Source: a bacterium (GTDB lineage Bacteria > Armatimonadota > Fimbriimonadia > Fimbriimonadales > Fimbriimonadaceae). From it: DNA of 64,000 bases. The position numbers and the translations under genes are program-made. Within the stretch, counting starts at the first letter, position 1. Each line of letters opens with the position of its first letter. The notes below the pieces were generated by a model, which did not search any database, was not told the DNA's origin, and worked only from the letters and a program-made list of their open reading frames with translations. Shown here one piece after another: positions 1 to 8,602 of the stretch. The stretch covers positions 1,426,001 to 1,490,000 of the forward strand of contig JAIXUN010000002.1 in assembly GCA_027483535.1 (NCBI GenBank), in the 5' to 3' direction.

Positions 1-300
1 GATTCAAAAGACATTGGCGGCGGAAGCTGGCGCGATCTCACCAGAGTTGCAGGGGTAGACCCCGACCTCTGGACGCAAATTCTAACCGGAAACAAAAAGC
101 CCGTTGCCGACCTCCTGCGACTCGCCGCGGCCGACCTCGAGTCCTTGGCTCAATCCTTAGACGAGGCTTCGCTTTCCGAACCAGAGAAGAATCGTGGAGT
201 TGAATCTTTCTTCCGAGACGCTCAAACCGCAAAGCAAGCGTTTGCAGAGACGCCGACATTCGAAAGCAAGCCTAATCGCCGAGCCAAGAAGTCAAACTAG
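1..300 (+). CDS. tyrA: Prephenate dehydrogenase, C-terminal fragment
   Basis: The frame is open from base 1 to a TAG at 298-300, giving 99 residues of a protein that starts upstream of the window. The stretch GGGSWRDLTRVAGVDPDLW matches the conserved C-terminal helical part of prephenate dehydrogenases (pattern GG-x-RD-x-TR-x-A-x-x-x-P-x-x-W). The enzyme oxidatively decarboxylates prephenate to 4-hydroxyphenylpyruvate for tyrosine synthesis in the cytoplasm. Only 6 bases separate it from aroA, and a tyrA-aroA-cmk order is common in bacteria, which supports the call. The NAD-binding domain is not visible here, so a related family member cannot be fully excluded. The tail after residue about 80 is basic and not conserved. 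Confidence 0.75.
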   Translation, partial: DSKDIGGGSWRDLTRVAGVDPDLWTQILTGNKKPVADLLRLAAADLESLAQSLDEASLSEPEKNRGVESFFRDAQTAKQAFAETPTFESKPNRRAKKSN

Positions 301-306
301 ATTCTA

Positions 307-1593
307 ATGAGCCTCCGAATATCCCGTGCAAAGTCGGTGACAGGGCAGTTTCGTCCGCCGAGTGACAAGTCTCTCACGCATCGGGCATACATGTTCGCGG
401 CGATTGCGAACGGAGTCAGCCGGGTGTACAGCCCACTTCGCGGGGAAGATTGTGAATCCACGCGCCGTTGCCTAGAAGCAATGGGTCTGCAGTCGAACGA
501 ATTGCCGACCGGTTTCGAACTGACCCCGGTAGGCGAATGGAAGGAACCGACGGGTGAATTGGACTGCGGGAACTCCGGGACCACCATGCGATTACTCTCG
601 GGTCTCATCGCATCCAGACCCCTTTCGGCGACCCTAGTCGGCGATGAAAGTCTCAGCCGGCGACCCATGAAGCGCATTGCCACCCCTCTCAAGCTCATGG
701 GCGCAAAAATCGAGGGTGATCAAGCCCCGCTAACGATTCATGGCGGAACGCTGAAGGCGATCGATTACATGAGCCCCGTGGCAAGCGCACAGGTGAAGAG
801 CGCCATCCTGCTCGCCGGATTGCGTGCGGAAGGTGTGACCGTTGTTCGCGAGCCAAGCCTTAGTCGAGACCATACCGAGCGGATGCTCACTTTCCTCGGA
901 GTCGATCTTCAAACCACCACGCTTTGCGAGGGAACCGTTCAGCACGTTCTGGAAGGTGGTCAAACGGTGAAGCCGTTTGAGTTCACGGTTCCGGGGGATA
1001 TTTCATCGGCCGCCTTTTTCTTGGTGGCGGGTGCTCTATTCGGTGAGGAGGTTGTTGCGACCGAGCTCTCGCTGAATCCTTCTCGGACGGGCATCTTAGA
1101 CGTCTTCGAGCAATGTGGCCTTTCTTACACGGTGGAATCGCCCAAGTCGGAGATGAATGAACCGTCCGGAAACTTGGTTCTCCATGCCCGCCCCGAGCCC
1201 TTGAAACCGTTCCAAATCAGTGGCGATCTCGTCCCTCGATTGGTTGATGAGATTCCCGTGCTTGCGGTCTTGGCGACCCAGGCAGAAGGCACGTCGGTGA
1301 TCAAGGATGCCGCCGAGCTCCGGGTGAAGGAAACCGACCGAATCGAAACCGTCGCAAAGCACTTGAAGATGATGGGAGCGAACGTCGAGACGTTCGAGGA
1401 CGGGATGGCGATCACCGGTCCAACTCCTCTGGTCGGGGCCAAGATTCAAGCCAAAGGCGACCACCGAATTGCGATGGCGTTTGCAATCGCCGGGCTCATT
1501 GCCGAGGGTGAAACCGTGATCCAAGGCGAAGAATCTATCGCGACGAGCTACCCGGACTTTCTCGAAGACCTAGCCAGACTCGCCACCTACTGA
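307..1593 (+). CDS. aroA: 3-phosphoshikimate 1-carboxyvinyltransferase (EPSP synthase)
   Basis: A 428-residue protein of normal family length (about 430). It transfers the enolpyruvyl group of PEP to shikimate 3-phosphate, the sixth step of the shikimate pathway. Visible landmarks: K21-S22 and R26 in the substrate-binding N-terminal segment (equivalent to K22, S23, R27 of the E. coli enzyme), the PEP-site motif GNSGTTMR at about 88-95, the RVKETDR motif around residue 340 and the DHRIAMAFA motif near 385. The ATG lies 6 bases after tyrA, so the two are very likely cotranscribed. Nothing looks degraded. Confidence 0.97.
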   Translation: MSLRISRAKSVTGQFRPPSDKSLTHRAYMFAAIANGVSRVYSPLRGEDCESTRRCLEAMGLQSNELPTGFELTPVGEWKEPTGELDCGNSGTTMRLLSGLIASRPLSATLVGDESLSRRPMKRIATPLKLMGAKIEGDQAPLTIHGGTLKAIDYMSPVASAQVKSAILLAGLRAEGVTVVREPSLSRDHTERMLTFLGVDLQTTTLCEGTVQHVLEGGQTVKPFEFTVPGDISSAAFFLVAGALFGEEVVATELSLNPSRTGILDVFEQCGLSYTVESPKSEMNEPSGNLVLHARPEPLKPFQISGDLVPRLVDEIPVLAVLATQAEGTSVIKDAAELRVKETDRIETVAKHLKMMGANVETFEDGMAITGPTPLVGAKIQAKGDHRIAMAFAIAGLIAEGETVIQGEESIATSYPDFLEDLARLATY

Positions 1594-1619
1594 GGTCGCG
1601 AGTCTCCGCCGCAAGCGAC

Positions 1620-1625
1620 TACACT
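1620..1625 (+). promoter_or_regulatory. -10-like box close to the cmk start
   Basis: TACACT lies 8 bases before the GTG start of cmk, so a transcript from it would begin at or just before the start codon. No -35 box is clear. It follows the same layout as several other genes in the window (see the leaderless-promoter finding). Confidence 0.4.
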
Positions 1626-1633
1626 CTTCAACT

Positions 1634-2296
1634 GTGGACAGCACTCACCTAGTGATCGCCATCGATGGACCTGCGGGAGCAGGGAAGAGCACGGTCAGCA
1701 AGATTCTTAGCCAAAAGCTCGGCATTCGATACCTCGACACGGGCGCGATGTATCGCGCGATTGGGCTAAGAGCGCTGCGTGAGGGCGTTTCCACATCAGA
1801 CGAATCTGGCCTGGTTGCACTGGTCGAATCTTCTGATATTTCCTTCGGCGAAGGTGACCCGCAGCCGGTTTTCATCAATGGGGAAGACGTGACCAACCTC
1901 ATTCGCACCCCGGAAGTGGCTCAGGCGGCCAGTGAACTCAGTACTCACGGTCAGGTGCGGGTGGCGATGGTGAAGCGTCAGCAGGCTATGGTCGCCAAGG
2001 GCGGAGTGGTGCTCGAAGGTCGTGATGCAACAACGACGATTGCTCCTAACGCGACCCTGAAGGTTTATCTCACCGCGAGTCTCGAGGAGCGGGCGAAGCG
2101 ACGTCACCTAGAGAGCAAAACAAAAGGGATGGCGCTCGACTACATTAGCGTTCGACGCGATATTGAAGAGCGAGACCACCGGGACATCACCCGGGACGAG
2201 AGCCCCCTCACGGTTGCCGAGGATGCACACCTTCTCGAATCGGCCGGACTCGACCCAAATGGCGTCGCCGATGCAATCATTGCCTTGCTTGGGTGA
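1634..2296 (+). CDS. cmk: Cytidylate kinase
   Basis: 220 residues, typical of bacterial CMP kinases. It phosphorylates CMP and dCMP with ATP, feeding CTP and dCTP pools. The P-loop GPAGAGKST is at residues 12-20, followed by the DTGAMYRA segment; the C-terminal part holds the RRD-x-x-x-RD and SPL-x-x-A-x-DA signatures of the family. The start is a GTG with no Shine-Dalgarno sequence but with a -10-like TACACT 8 bases upstream. A second GTG at 1652 would remove only six residues. It sits 40 bases after aroA, an arrangement often seen. Confidence 0.96.
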   Translation: MDSTHLVIAIDGPAGAGKSTVSKILSQKLGIRYLDTGAMYRAIGLRALREGVSTSDESGLVALVESSDISFGEGDPQPVFINGEDVTNLIRTPEVAQAASELSTHGQVRVAMVKRQQAMVAKGGVVLEGRDATTTIAPNATLKVYLTASLEERAKRRHLESKTKGMALDYISVRRDIEERDHRDITRDESPLTVAEDAHLLESAGLDPNGVADAIIALLG

Positions 2297-2371
2297 TTGA
2301 ACCAGCCTTCGGCGTAGGAAGGGTCGGTAAAATGCCACCCGACGGGAACACGGTTCTCGCACCAAATCATC

Positions 2372-3283
2372 ATGGGAAAATTCTTCGCACCTAAGGATTG
2401 GGGTCGACTTCTAACGGCCATGATCACGCCGTTCCACACCGATGGGACGGTCAACTACGCCGAAGCCAAACGAGTGGCAAGGTATCTGGTCGACGAGCAG
2501 AAGAACGATGGTTTGGTAGTGGCTGGAACAACGGGTGAATCCCCGACGCTTAGTCACACCGAAAAACTAACGCTTTTGGAAGCGGTGCTTTCGGAAGTCG
2601 GAGATCGTGCGGCGGTTGTTTTCGGTGCAGGGACCTACAACACCCTTGAATCGATGGAACTGGCGCAAGAGGGCGAGAAGGCGGGGGCCCACGGCGTCAT
2701 GGTCGTGAACCCGTACTACAACAAGCCTGGACAGGCCGGATTGAAGGCCCACTTTCAGGCCGTGGCCGGGGCAACAACCCTTCCGGTCATGCTGTACAAC
2801 ATTCAGCCGAGGGCAGCGATCAACCTCGAAACCTCGACTCTTCTGGAGCTCGCCCAAATAGAAAATGTTGTCGCCGTAAAGGAAGCCAGTGGCAACCTTT
2901 CGCAAATCTCAGACGTGATTCGGCTCGCGCCAGAGGGATTCCGCGTGTACAGCGGCGATGACGGGTTGACGCTCGCGATCCTCGCCCTTGGCGGCCATGG
3001 TTTGGTTTCGGTTGCGGCTCACTTGTTCGGAGGATCGCTGAAGACGATGATCGAATCGTTTGAAACAGATCCGGCAAAGGCTCGCGCCATCCATCATGCG
3101 GTGACGCCAGGCATCACGGGATGTTTCCATGCTCCTAACCCTGTGCCCGTAAAGACGGTGCTCTCTGGTCGCGGGTTTGAGACGGCAACCCTTCGATTGC
3201 CACTCGTGCCGGCTTCGGAGAGCGAGAAAAGCAGAATCCTCGAACTGGTTGAGCAATCCGACGCAGCTTTGAAGGCTCGTTAG
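2372..3283 (+). CDS. dapA: 4-hydroxy-tetrahydrodipicolinate synthase
   Basis: 303 residues. It condenses pyruvate with aspartate semialdehyde, the first committed step towards diaminopimelate (peptidoglycan) and lysine. All catalytic residues can be placed: T53-T54 in the AGTTGE motif, Y116 in NPYYNKP, Y142, R147 and the Schiff-base lysine K170 in VAVKEASGN; these match E. coli T44, T45, Y107, Y133, R138, K161 at a constant offset of nine. A TAAAAT box at about 2328 could be its promoter, leaving a leader of roughly 30 bases. dapF, another gene of this pathway, is elsewhere in the window at 32411. Confidence 0.96.
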   Translation: MGKFFAPKDWGRLLTAMITPFHTDGTVNYAEAKRVARYLVDEQKNDGLVVAGTTGESPTLSHTEKLTLLEAVLSEVGDRAAVVFGAGTYNTLESMELAQEGEKAGAHGVMVVNPYYNKPGQAGLKAHFQAVAGATTLPVMLYNIQPRAAINLETSTLLELAQIENVVAVKEASGNLSQISDVIRLAPEGFRVYSGDDGLTLAILALGGHGLVSVAAHLFGGSLKTMIESFETDPAKARAIHHAVTPGITGCFHAPNPVPVKTVLSGRGFETATLRLPLVPASESEKSRILELVEQSDAALKAR

Positions 3284-3335
3284 AATCAGGTTCAAACTAG
3301 GTCGAATTGACCTCCCAAGGAAACTCTTGTAACTC

Positions 3336-3357
3336 TCTCGCGTCTGTAATCGCGAGA
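3336..3357 (+). promoter_or_regulatory. Inverted repeat before the DUF4139 gene
   Basis: TCTCGCG (3336-3342) and CGCGAGA (3351-3357) form a 7-bp inverted repeat 8 bases before the ATG at 3366, with TGTAAT in the loop. A TTGACC at 3308 lies upstream. It may be an operator or a 5' leader hairpin; no Shine-Dalgarno sequence is evident. Confidence 0.3.
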
Positions 3358-3365
3358 ACACAGTT

Positions 3366-4796
3366 ATGGGAGTTTCTGCTTTTATTGCGGGCACGCTTTT
3401 GGCCACAGTCGGAATGTCTACTAAATCTACAGAGGTAACGGTTTACAACCAGGGAATCGGTTTTGTAAAAGAAAACCGGTTGGTCCAAGTTAAGAAAGGG
3501 CGCCAGTCGGTGACGGTTGATGGAGTGGCGCAACTCATCGACACCACGTCGGTTGGTTTTCGGTCGATCACTTCGCCCGGCGCGCTAAGCATTCTCGAAC
3601 AGAACTACCGCTACGACCTCATCAGTCCTCAAGCCATTCTCGCGAAGTCTGTGGGCAAGCGCGTGAAGGTAACTCGAGCTTTCGGACAGTTCAAAGAGAC
3701 CGTCGAGGGAGTCCTCATGAGTTCCCCGACTTCGATCGTGGATGGACCGAACGGCCTTTCTAACCAGTACAACGGCATGGTCATTCGAGTAGACGACGGG
3801 ACGATCATTCTTTCTCCCGTTGGCGAAGTCTCGGTTATGGAGATGCCTGCCGGGCTGATCAGCACCCCATCGCTTCTTTGGGAACTCCAATCTGAGAAGG
3901 ATGGCGAGGAAGAAATCGAACTCAGCTATATCACGCAAGGGATGAAGTGGGACGCCAACTACGTTCTTACGCTCGACCCGGCGGGGAAGAGCGATCTGCA
4001 GGGTTGGGTGACGATCGACAACAACTCGGGAGCCAATTTTGAAAATGCAAAGTTGAAGCTGCTCGCGGGCGAAGTGAACCTTGTGCGTCCTGCTCAGCCA
4101 GAGATGATGATGATGAAGAGTCGGACGGGCGCGCCCGGTGGAGCGATGGCGGACGGATTCCAAGAGGAGTCTCTGTTTGAATATCACCTTTACACCCTTG
4201 GTCGACCCGCGACCGTCTTGAACAAAGAACGGAAGCAACTGAGTCTTCTTTCGGGATCGGATGTGCCCTTCCGAAAGAGAATCATTGTCGATGCGATGAT
4301 GGGCTTCAACGGCTACTACCCGGGAGAGGGCGAGGTTGGGACCGGCAACCAGTCGCCGCTCGTGAAGGTGGAGTTCGTCAACGACAAGAAGAGCGGACTC
4401 GGCATGCCACTGCCCCAAGGAAAAGTTCGCATTTACCAGCGAGACAAATCGGGCTCGGTGCAGATGCTCGGCGAAGATTCGATTCGGCACACGCCACGCG
4501 ATGAGAAGATTTCACTCAATGTTGGACGTTCGTTCGACATCGTTTCACAACGAAAGCGAACCAGTTACAAGCGACTGACCGACCGAAGTTTCGAAGAAAC
4601 CTTCCAAATCGAGGTTCGAAATCGCAAAGAAGAGGCGTCGACCGTGCACGTCTACGAGCGGCACTGGGGCGATTGGAAAATTACCAAGAAGAACCTCGAC
4701 TTCACCAAAGAGGATTCGAACACCGCCGTTTTTGAGGTGAACCTCAAGGCAAACGAAGTGAAAACGGTCGAATACACCGTTGTCACCAAGTGGTGA
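3366..4796 (+). CDS. DUF4139 domain-containing protein
   Basis: 476 residues, probably exported: a short hydrophobic N-terminus (MGVSAFIAGTLLATVGMS) precedes a beta-rich segment that starts EVTVYNQGIGFVKE. The central and C-terminal part carries the DUF4139 pattern, for example GMKWDANYVLTLD followed by GWVTIDNNSGANFENAKLKLLAG, where a newly folded domain repeats W-x-x-x-Y and N-x-S-G-x-x-F. Members are beta-sandwich proteins of unknown function found in many phyla; an oligomeric coiled-coil half found in some relatives is missing here. The TGA at 4794-4796 directly abuts the stop of the convergent gene at 4797. Function cannot be assigned from sequence. Confidence 0.75.
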   Translation: MGVSAFIAGTLLATVGMSTKSTEVTVYNQGIGFVKENRLVQVKKGRQSVTVDGVAQLIDTTSVGFRSITSPGALSILEQNYRYDLISPQAILAKSVGKRVKVTRAFGQFKETVEGVLMSSPTSIVDGPNGLSNQYNGMVIRVDDGTIILSPVGEVSVMEMPAGLISTPSLLWELQSEKDGEEEIELSYITQGMKWDANYVLTLDPAGKSDLQGWVTIDNNSGANFENAKLKLLAGEVNLVRPAQPEMMMMKSRTGAPGGAMADGFQEESLFEYHLYTLGRPATVLNKERKQLSLLSGSDVPFRKRIIVDAMMGFNGYYPGEGEVGTGNQSPLVKVEFVNDKKSGLGMPLPQGKVRIYQRDKSGSVQMLGEDSIRHTPRDEKISLNVGRSFDIVSQRKRTSYKRLTDRSFEETFQIEVRNRKEEASTVHVYERHWGDWKITKKNLDFTKEDSNTAVFEVNLKANEVKTVEYTVVTKW

Positions 4797-5333
4797 TCAA
4801 AAATTCATTGAAGCCCCGAAGTAGTTGACCAGGTGCTTTAGATAAAGGAAGCCATAGGCAAGAAAAGCGACCCACGTGCCGATCTCGGCAGTTGTGGGTC
4901 GCTTTGTTCTTGCGTACTCTAGAATTCCGACCGGGACAAAGACGAAAACAAGCTTGGCGATGGCAAAGCCGATGCCGCCGAACCTGGCCGCAATCGCCGC
5001 AAAGAGAGGGTTCCCCTCTCCAAAACCGATGTGCAGCCAGAAAAGGGTTGTCACAAGGTCGAAGGTCGCCAAGATCACCAGGCAGAGTGTGCTGAGGTGA
5101 ACTCGACCTTGCGGACCTAAGGGCCTGCTCAGCGCTGGGCCAACCCGAGCCAAGGTTGGGCGTGTAGGGCTAGCTGCAGTGGTGCTGATTACAGGAGGCT
5201 GAGGCGAGGTAACAGGAGGGCTCCCCGAACCATCGGCGGGCAATATGATTTGCGGCTGCGACTGACGTCTCCTCGGCGGCGGATTAGAACCGGGCGACGG
5301 GTTGGAATTGGCCGGACCGTTCATCTGGTTCAC
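4797..5333 (-). CDS. Proline-rich small membrane protein, DUF5658-like
   Basis: 178 residues. Residues 1-75 are low complexity, rich in Pro, Ser and Asn and predicted to be disordered. The remainder holds about three to four membrane helices with the DLVTTLFWLHIGFGEGNPLF motif characteristic of DUF5658-like proteins (a helix with D-x-x-T-T, then a G-x-x-x-E-x-N-P loop). A second, shorter relative without the disordered arm is at 52478-52780. Start is GTG at 5333; an ATG three codons downstream is equally possible. Its stop codon shares the palindrome TGATCA with the stop of the DUF4139 gene. Function unknown. Confidence 0.6.
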   Translation of the reverse strand: MNQMNGPANSNPSPGSNPPPRRRQSQPQIILPADGSGSPPVTSPQPPVISTTAASPTRPTLARVGPALSRPLGPQGRVHLSTLCLVILATFDLVTTLFWLHIGFGEGNPLFAAIAARFGGIGFAIAKLVFVFVPVGILEYARTKRPTTAEIGTWVAFLAYGFLYLKHLVNYFGASMNF

Positions 5334-5383
5334 GTGGAAGCTCGAGATGCCTTTGGAGACGTTGAAAAGTTGCGTTTCGTTCG

Positions 5384-6004
5384 CTAGAGAGTTCCGTAAA
5401 GACGATCGCCAAAGTCTCCCAAGCCCGGAACGATGTATTTCTTATCGTTTAGGCGTTCATCGTATCCGGCAACAAAGATGGGGACGTCCGGGTGGGCATT
5501 CGAGAGGAACTCGACCCCTTCTGGAGCGGCAATCACGCTCACCATTGCAATCTGCTGCGCTCCTGCCGCCTTTAGAAAGTGAATCGCCTGCGCCGCTGAG
5601 CCTCCCGTTGCGAGCATTGGATCGAGGCAAAGCGTGTATCGTCCATCGAGTTGAGGCAACTTAGCGTAATACCGCCGAGCTTGAGCGGTTTCTTCGTCTC
5701 GCTCTAACCCGATGTAACCAACCGCGACATCTGGAAAGAGGTCGAGAACGGGTTCTAGCATGGCGAGACCTGCCCGCAGAATTGGCACTGCGGCAAGGCT
5801 GTTTGCTAGGACGGGCCCAGACGTCGGCTGAATGGGCGTGTTGACGGTTTCTGCTCTTGTCTTAACTTGTCGAGTCGCTTCGACCACGAGCAAAGTCGTG
5901 AGATGCTTGGCAAAACGGCGAAAGCGGTCTGGCTGAGTGTTCTCGTCTCGGAGGTGCGTTAAGTAGTGCTGGGCGAGAGGGTGATCCACCAGAACAAGCG
6001 ACAT
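5384..6004 (-). CDS. upp: Uracil phosphoribosyltransferase
   Basis: 206 residues, normal for the family (about 208). It converts uracil and PRPP to UMP in pyrimidine salvage. The PRPP loop is DPMLATGGSA at residues 128-137, the PILRAGL segment is at 74-80, and the C-terminus YIVPGLGDFGDRLYGT carries the uracil-binding GLGDFGDR motif. It is transcribed away from glmU across a 142-base intergenic region that must contain both promoters; I could not pick them out with confidence. Confidence 0.97.
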   Translation of the reverse strand: MSLVLVDHPLAQHYLTHLRDENTQPDRFRRFAKHLTTLLVVEATRQVKTRAETVNTPIQPTSGPVLANSLAAVPILRAGLAMLEPVLDLFPDVAVGYIGLERDEETAQARRYYAKLPQLDGRYTLCLDPMLATGGSAAQAIHFLKAAGAQQIAMVSVIAAPEGVEFLSNAHPDVPIFVAGYDERLNDKKYIVPGLGDFGDRLYGTL

Positions 6005-6112
6005 GTTTCGATTTTAATCGGTCGTGGACCGGGAGGAGAGTCCCTTGCGGGGGAAACCTATTGAAGAAAGGTTGTATGCGAGGGCAGATAAGTTTCAGAA
6101 TGAATCTTCCTC

Positions 6113-6128
6113 TCGGTGAAATCACCGA
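6113..6128 (+). promoter_or_regulatory. Short hairpin in the glmU leader
   Basis: TCGGTGA (6113-6119) and TCACCGA (6122-6128) make a 7-bp perfect inverted repeat separated by two bases, ending 18 bases before the glmU ATG. It could be an operator for the glmU operon or a leader hairpin. No sequence of the glmS ribozyme type is present. Confidence 0.3.
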
Positions 6129-6146
6129 TGAGGCAAACCTGTTGCC

Positions 6147-7562
6147 ATGTCTGAGAGACCCATCGCCGCCCTTGTCCTCGCTGCCGGTAAAGGCACTCGC
6201 ATGAAGAGTGATCTACCGAAGGGGTTGCATAAGGTCGGAGGACTCTCCATGGTTCAATTGGTCACGGATGCTCTCTTGGCTGCCGGAGTGACCGACGTCG
6301 CGATCGTGGTAGGTCACGGCGGAGAACTCGTGCAAGCTGAGTTGGGGGATCGCTTCGGCTACGCCTGGCAACACGAGCAACTTGGCACGGGTCACGCGGT
6401 TCAGTGCGCCGAGCCGATTCTCAACCACTTTCAGGGCGATATCATCGTCACCGCAGGCGATACCCCGCTGGTGACCGAGCAGATGTTTGCCGACCTCATC
6501 GCGGCTCACCGTTCGACAGGTGCCGCCTGCACGGTCGCCACTTCGATTCAGGAAGATCCGACAGGCTACGGGCGAATCCTGCGAGAGACGAATGGCACCG
6601 TCGGAGCGATCGTGGAGCAGAAGGACGCCACGCCCGAGCAGTTGGCGATTCAAGAGGTCAACGCTGCCATTTATGTGTTCCGATCCGAGGGATTCTTTGA
6701 TCGTGTCAACCGGATCGGTAACGACAATAAGCAGCAGGAATACTACTTCACCGACATCATTCACATCCTTCGTGAAGATGGGCTCCGTGTGGATGCCTAT
6801 GTTTGCCCCGATGCCGACGTCTTGGTCGGGATCAACGATCGCTGGCAATTGCAAGATGCAGACCGCCGCCTTAGGGCACGCACGCTCGAAGGGCTGGCTC
6901 GATCCGGTGTTACGATTGTGGATCCGAACAACACCTACGTCTCGCCCGGCGTCAAGATAGGTCGAGACACCACGATTGAACCCAACACTTACCTGTACGG
7001 ATCGACGGTTATCGGCGAGCGGTGCTCAATCGGACCGAACGTCCGTCTCGTGGACACAAAGGTGGGCTCAGATGTTCTCATTCTCTTCACGAACGCTCAA
7101 GAGTGCGAAATTGGAGATGAGTGTAAAGTTGGGCCCTTCGCCAATATTCGTCCGAAGAGCCGCTTAGAGGTTGATGTCAACATCGGCAATTTTGTCGAGG
7201 TCAATCGGTCGGTGCTTCACGATGGCGTGAAAGCTCGTCACTTGGCATACATCGGGGATGCCGAAGTCGGAGCTGAAACCAATATTGGCGCGGGCACCAT
7301 CACCTGCAACTACGATGGGTTCTTCAAGCACAAAACCAGCATCGGTGCGAACGCGTTCATCGGTTCGAACTCAACCCTGATCGCCCCGGTGAACATCGGC
7401 GATCGTGCGATTGTCACCGCCGGAAGCGTCATCACCGACGCCGTTGCCGACGATGCAGGAGCCTTCGCTCGCGCCCGCCAGATCACGCGGGAAGGCTGGG
7501 CAAAGGCGTGGCGGTCTAGAAAGGCCGCCGAAAAGGAGAATTCCAAGAAGGGGAACCCTTAG
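6147..7562 (+). CDS. glmU: Bifunctional N-acetylglucosamine-1-phosphate uridyltransferase / glucosamine-1-phosphate acetyltransferase
   Basis: 471 residues, slightly longer than E. coli GlmU (456). It makes UDP-GlcNAc for peptidoglycan and outer-membrane polysaccharide. The N-terminal uridyltransferase half begins with the nucleotide-binding LAAGKGTRMKS at residues 11-21; the C-terminal half is a left-handed beta-helix of hexapeptide repeats, including NIGAGTITCNYDGFFKHKT, the acetyltransferase active-site segment. The last about 20 residues are basic. It heads a long head-to-tail run with prs (68 bases downstream), the membrane module and recO; glmU-prs pairing is common in bacteria. Confidence 0.97.
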   Translation: MSERPIAALVLAAGKGTRMKSDLPKGLHKVGGLSMVQLVTDALLAAGVTDVAIVVGHGGELVQAELGDRFGYAWQHEQLGTGHAVQCAEPILNHFQGDIIVTAGDTPLVTEQMFADLIAAHRSTGAACTVATSIQEDPTGYGRILRETNGTVGAIVEQKDATPEQLAIQEVNAAIYVFRSEGFFDRVNRIGNDNKQQEYYFTDIIHILREDGLRVDAYVCPDADVLVGINDRWQLQDADRRLRARTLEGLARSGVTIVDPNNTYVSPGVKIGRDTTIEPNTYLYGSTVIGERCSIGPNVRLVDTKVGSDVLILFTNAQECEIGDECKVGPFANIRPKSRLEVDVNIGNFVEVNRSVLHDGVKARHLAYIGDAEVGAETNIGAGTITCNYDGFFKHKTSIGANAFIGSNSTLIAPVNIGDRAIVTAGSVITDAVADDAGAFARARQITREGWAKAWRSRKAAEKENSKKGNP

Positions 7563-7630
7563 TAGTGAACGTTCCCTCAGTGTCGAGACCAGTCGTTTTT
7601 CCCCAATCAATCCTAGGAGCCCTTTTTTAA

Positions 7631-8602
7631 GTGATCGAACACACATACACAGCCCCGCTAAAACTGTTTGCCGGCAACGCAAACCCAGAACTGGCGAAAC
7701 AAATTGCTGATCACTTAGGGGTGCGCCTGGGAGCAATGACGGCTAAGAAGTTTGCCGACGGTGAGATCCAGATCATGATCGACGAGTCGGCACGGGGAAG
7801 CGATGTCTTCATCCTTCAGCCAACTTGCGCGCCGACCAACGACAACCTGATGGAGTTGTTCATTCTTCTTGATGCGTTTCGACGAGCCTCGGCGAAGCGG
7901 ATCACGGTGGTGATGCCCTACTACGGCTACGCTCGGCAAGACAAAAAGGTGAAGCCGCGAGAGCCGATCACGGCTCGGCTCGTGGCGGACATGGTGGAGA
8001 TGTGCGGAGCGTCACGAGTGCTGACCCTGGACCTTCACGCCGATCAGATTCAAGGCTTCTTCAATATTCCCGTCGATCATCTGTACGGTGGTCCGCTTCT
8101 TGGGCGCTACTTCCAACAAAAGGGCTTCCGAGACGCGGAAGATGTCGTTGTTGTGGCGCCGGACGTAGGCGGTGTTAGCCGAGCGAAGCGGTTGGCCGAC
8201 ATGCTCAAGTCGCCTTTCATCGTTATCGCCAAGCGTCGACCCGCGCCGAATCAAGTGGAGGTCGTCGAAATTGTCGGTGACTTCAGTGGAAAACGCTGCA
8301 TCATGATTGACGACATGATCGATACGGGTGGGTCTATTGCCTCTGGTGCGCAGGCTCTCATGGATCGAGGGGCAAAGGAAGTGATCGCTTGCTGTAGCCA
8401 CGCTATTCTGAGCGGCCCGGCGGTTGAGCGGCTTCAGAACAGTTGTCTCAGCGAAGTCGTGGCGCTGGATACGATCCCACTTCCGGTCGAAAAGCGCTTT
8501 GCGAAGCTCACCGTCATCCCCTCTGCGCCGCTGATAGCCGACGCGATCCGACGAATTCATTTGAACGAGTCGGTGAGCGAACTCTTCCACGAATGGAATT
8601 AA
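7631..8602 (+). CDS. prs: Ribose-phosphate pyrophosphokinase
   Basis: 323 residues. It makes PRPP from ribose 5-phosphate and ATP, the precursor used by upp and apt in this window. Motifs: YARQD at 100-104, the PRPP synthase signature DLHADQIQGFF at 134-144, the K201-R202 catalytic flexible loop, and the ribose-phosphate loop IDDMIDTGGS at 226-235. The start is GTG with an upstream AGGAG; the TAA at 8600-8602 overlaps the ATG of the next gene (8593), indicating translational coupling into the membrane module. Confidence 0.97.
   Translation: MIEHTYTAPLKLFAGNANPELAKQIADHLGVRLGAMTAKKFADGEIQIMIDESARGSDVFILQPTCAPTNDNLMELFILLDAFRRASAKRITVVMPYYGYARQDKKVKPREPITARLVADMVEMCGASRVLTLDLHADQIQGFFNIPVDHLYGGPLLGRYFQQKGFRDAEDVVVVAPDVGGVSRAKRLADMLKSPFIVIAKRRPAPNQVEVVEIVGDFSGKRCIMIDDMIDTGGSIASGAQALMDRGAKEVIACCSHAILSGPAVERLQNSCLSEVVALDTIPLPVEKRFAKLTVIPSAPLIADAIRRIHLNESVSELFHEWN

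Noticed and set aside
3585-4490. Long antisense open frame (301 codons) opposite the DUF4139 gene
   Set aside because: His/Arg-rich shadow frame with no domain; the plus-strand protein has a clear family match.
8443-8592. Upstream extension of module gene 1 inside prs
   Set aside because: The extra 50 residues are out-of-frame prs sequence rich in Arg and Pro; the ATG at 8593 gives the usual overlap with the prs stop.
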